Shown here: one piece after another, positions 62,601 through 64,000 of the stretch
Layout: each line of letters opens with the position of its first letter
How positions within the stretch are numbered: position 1 is the first letter of the stretch
Assembly: GCA_947561715.1 (NCBI GenBank)
Contig: OX387200.1
Location: 9,488,501 to 9,552,500 of the forward strand
DNA: 64,000 nt
Direction: 5' to 3'
Source of the DNA: Ascidia mentula
Lineage: Eukaryota > Chordata > Ascidiacea > Phlebobranchia > Ascidiidae
Made by a program: the position numbers and the translations under genes
Notes under the pieces: model-generated
What the model saw: only the letters and a program-made list of their open reading frames with translations
Told to the model about the DNA's origin: nothing
The model's database searches: none

Positions 62601-64000
62601 GTAGATTTGTTTGAAAACAATCATAGAAAGCAAATTGTTGTTTTTCTCTCATAGCCTGGTCAAGTGAATCCATTGGATCATACTTCAGTAACCATAAGAA
62701 CTTCTGACATACACATTCCTGATAAAGTGGATTTGCCAACTGTTGCCTTGGAAATGTATGGTCCATTGCACAATGACTTAACAGGCAAGTTAAACTACAA
62801 TATGAAGAAAAAGATAAAACTTAAATATTTGTTGATCAAAGTTGGTTGTGTGGTTGATGGACAGAGGAATAAAATCATATCAAAACGAAATTAAATAAAT
62901 TGTTTTTTTATTGTGGCCATAAAAACATGTATAGTTTTTTTTAGCTAATTTATTCTCTATTTTGTTTTGATTTAGGTGAAATATCACCTGCTACTGTAAA
63001 AGAATTGGATGCAAATCTCTTCCAAGGTGAAGAACTCAAAGAAGTTTATGATGAAATAATGAAAACAGTTTCTAACACCCATCTTCAATTTGACAACGAC
63101 CCAATGGTATGGTTGGAGTCATTTCTTATTGCTGCTGTGTGTGCTAAACCATAACATGTCAGTGTTTCACAAAACAATGATAAAATACTAAAATCTTTAA
63201 AAAAACTTTTAGTATTAGAGCTGTTCACAACAATTACTTGTTCAGGATTAGGACGAATTGCAGTAGTAATCCATTTACAAATGTGCATTTCCAATATTCT
63301 AGGTGATAAAACCAACTGCGGAAGTCAACCTGAGTAAAGTGCTTGCATCAAGTACCCTTGTCCGTCCACGTTCTCAGCAAATTATCAATCCGGACTTTAC
63401 TAAGTTTGGACTCTGTCCTCCTTGGGGTGAAGAAGTAAGTTATTTAAAAAAAATCGTTTTGTTATCACAGTAGACACTATACACCAGAATCGATACATCA
63501 AGGCACAAAATGAAAATAAAAGAATAATCATTTTTTTACTAGCGATGCTCTACCCTGACTATTTTTTGTTTCGCTGCAACCGAAATGACGCCACTTTTAC
63601 GTGGAAGACGACACTCATGCAAAAAAAACGGCTGGTGCATAAGTTCATACACGCGACATGCGTTGAAGAACAAAATAATAATTTAACAGATATAGAAAAA
63701 GTGGTCATAGAAACCAAAGACCGAAGGGGCGGAATCTGTTCCATGTTTCATGTAGTATTCATAGTGACATTTTAGCTCTGCATATCTGTTTTTTATTGAG
63801 TTCCCCAAAAGTGATGTGCCAATTGCTTCCAATATAAACTGCATGGACTTATTCCTGTAAAATGTGCATTTAAAATCAACTAGTGTCTGCGATTGCAGGA
63901 TCCAGTTGCTTGGGAAAGAAAGGATCGTCCTGCTTTGACGGCTCGGGAATCAGCATCTACCAACAGTCGTTACAATGCGCACATATCACCCGAAAAACCT
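59610..64000 (+). CDS. CCDC87: CCDC87-like protein (3' end outside window)
   Basis: Fifteen exons seen: 59610-59786, 59956-60126, 60194-60304, 60389-60528, 60586-60700, 60828-60959, 61024-61151, 61507-61582, 61777-61900, 61957-62110, 62255-62399, 62655-62784, 62976-63106, 63303-63434, 63899-64000+. Phases agree at every junction. Blocks match CCDC87, a coiled-coil protein linked to sperm/cilia function: CEQLFLYYCGQVRVLNDRG followed by FSEAANLSRIRGQLALD, the ELKEVYDEIMKTVSNTHLQF block, and RSQQIINPDF. A coiled coil lies in the 62255 exon (CEEQEEKAKKLKQQEADLDE). Exon 12 ends at a GC donor (ACAG/GCAAGT). Exon 7's donor is duplicated by an insertion. The first exon is tentative: its ATG opens the frame, but that segment is the least conserved. 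Confidence 0.85.
61164..61448 (-). mobile_element. Non-autonomous retroposon at CCDC87 splice donor
   Basis: A 285-bp insertion with an exact 15-bp duplication AAGGTAAATAGTAAT (61149-61163 and 61449-61463). On the minus strand its 3' half holds AACTCAGGATGCC...GGCGAAATTAATATTTC, a diverged form of the element at 49.7 kb. The 5' half has a hairpin with arms GTCCACTT...GACTACCA of ~27 bp. The target includes the exon 7 donor AAAAG/GTAAAT. Confidence 0.85.
61625..61710 (+). mobile_element. 86-bp mini-retroposon (CCDC87 intron 8)
   Basis: Insertion flanked by an exact 13-bp duplication TGCAATAATTATA (61612-61624 and 61711-61723). It consists almost only of a hairpin (AGCCTTGTT...AACAGGC) followed by GAAACGTCGG and an AATAAA tail, the same architecture as the other elements. 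Confidence 0.8.

Overview
The window looks like nuclear DNA of an invertebrate chordate, most likely a Ciona-like ascidian. It is AT-rich. Almost every gene is split by short GT-AG introns, often only 60-400 bp. It carries a tRNA-derived SINE, MITEs and short retroposon-like insertions, and its coding content is typically deuterostome (CACHD1, DENND4, NACHT-LRR receptors, CALHM, CCDC87). The species assignment is inference. The exon structures were read by hand from open frames, splice sites and family knowledge. For the eight multi-exon genes other than CACHD1, exon lengths and phases sum correctly, which supports the models.

Layout. 1-1910 (minus): 5' part of a CACHD1/alpha2delta-like cell-surface protein with a VWA domain; it runs off the left edge. 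2381-3351: five copies of a ~188-bp tandem repeat. 4905-24708 (plus): a complete 40-exon DENND4 gene (2277 codons) encoding a Rab GEF, with a SINE, two MITE/hairpin elements and a palindromic retroposon in its introns. 24709-29307: gene-poor, with an LTR-like remnant. 29308-34592 and 39231-44540 (both plus): two tandemly arranged NACHT-LRR (NLR) receptor genes whose LRRs are encoded by modular 162-bp phase-0 exons. Between them lies a small LRR gene on the minus strand (35997-36899). An LTR-like remnant of the same family precedes each NLR. 46872-47429 (plus): an intronless BACK-domain ORF. 48031-51285 (plus): an alpha-arrestin (ARRDC). 53306-56658 (plus): argininosuccinate lyase. 57486-58914 (minus): a CALHM-family channel. 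59610 to the window end (plus): a CCDC87-like gene, truncated.

The genes are unrelated housekeeping, signalling and immune genes, not an operon-like system. The most interesting signals are: (1) a short conserved beta-motif in the otherwise diverged, disordered N-termini of both NLRs, where death-fold domains would be expected; it resembles amyloid/RHIM-type signalling motifs. (2) A family of tiny retroposons with a GATGATGCC...GGCGAAA hairpin, exact 12-15 bp target-site duplications, and two insertions that duplicated a 5' splice site. (3) The paired LTR-NLR arrangement, which suggests how the receptor locus duplicated.
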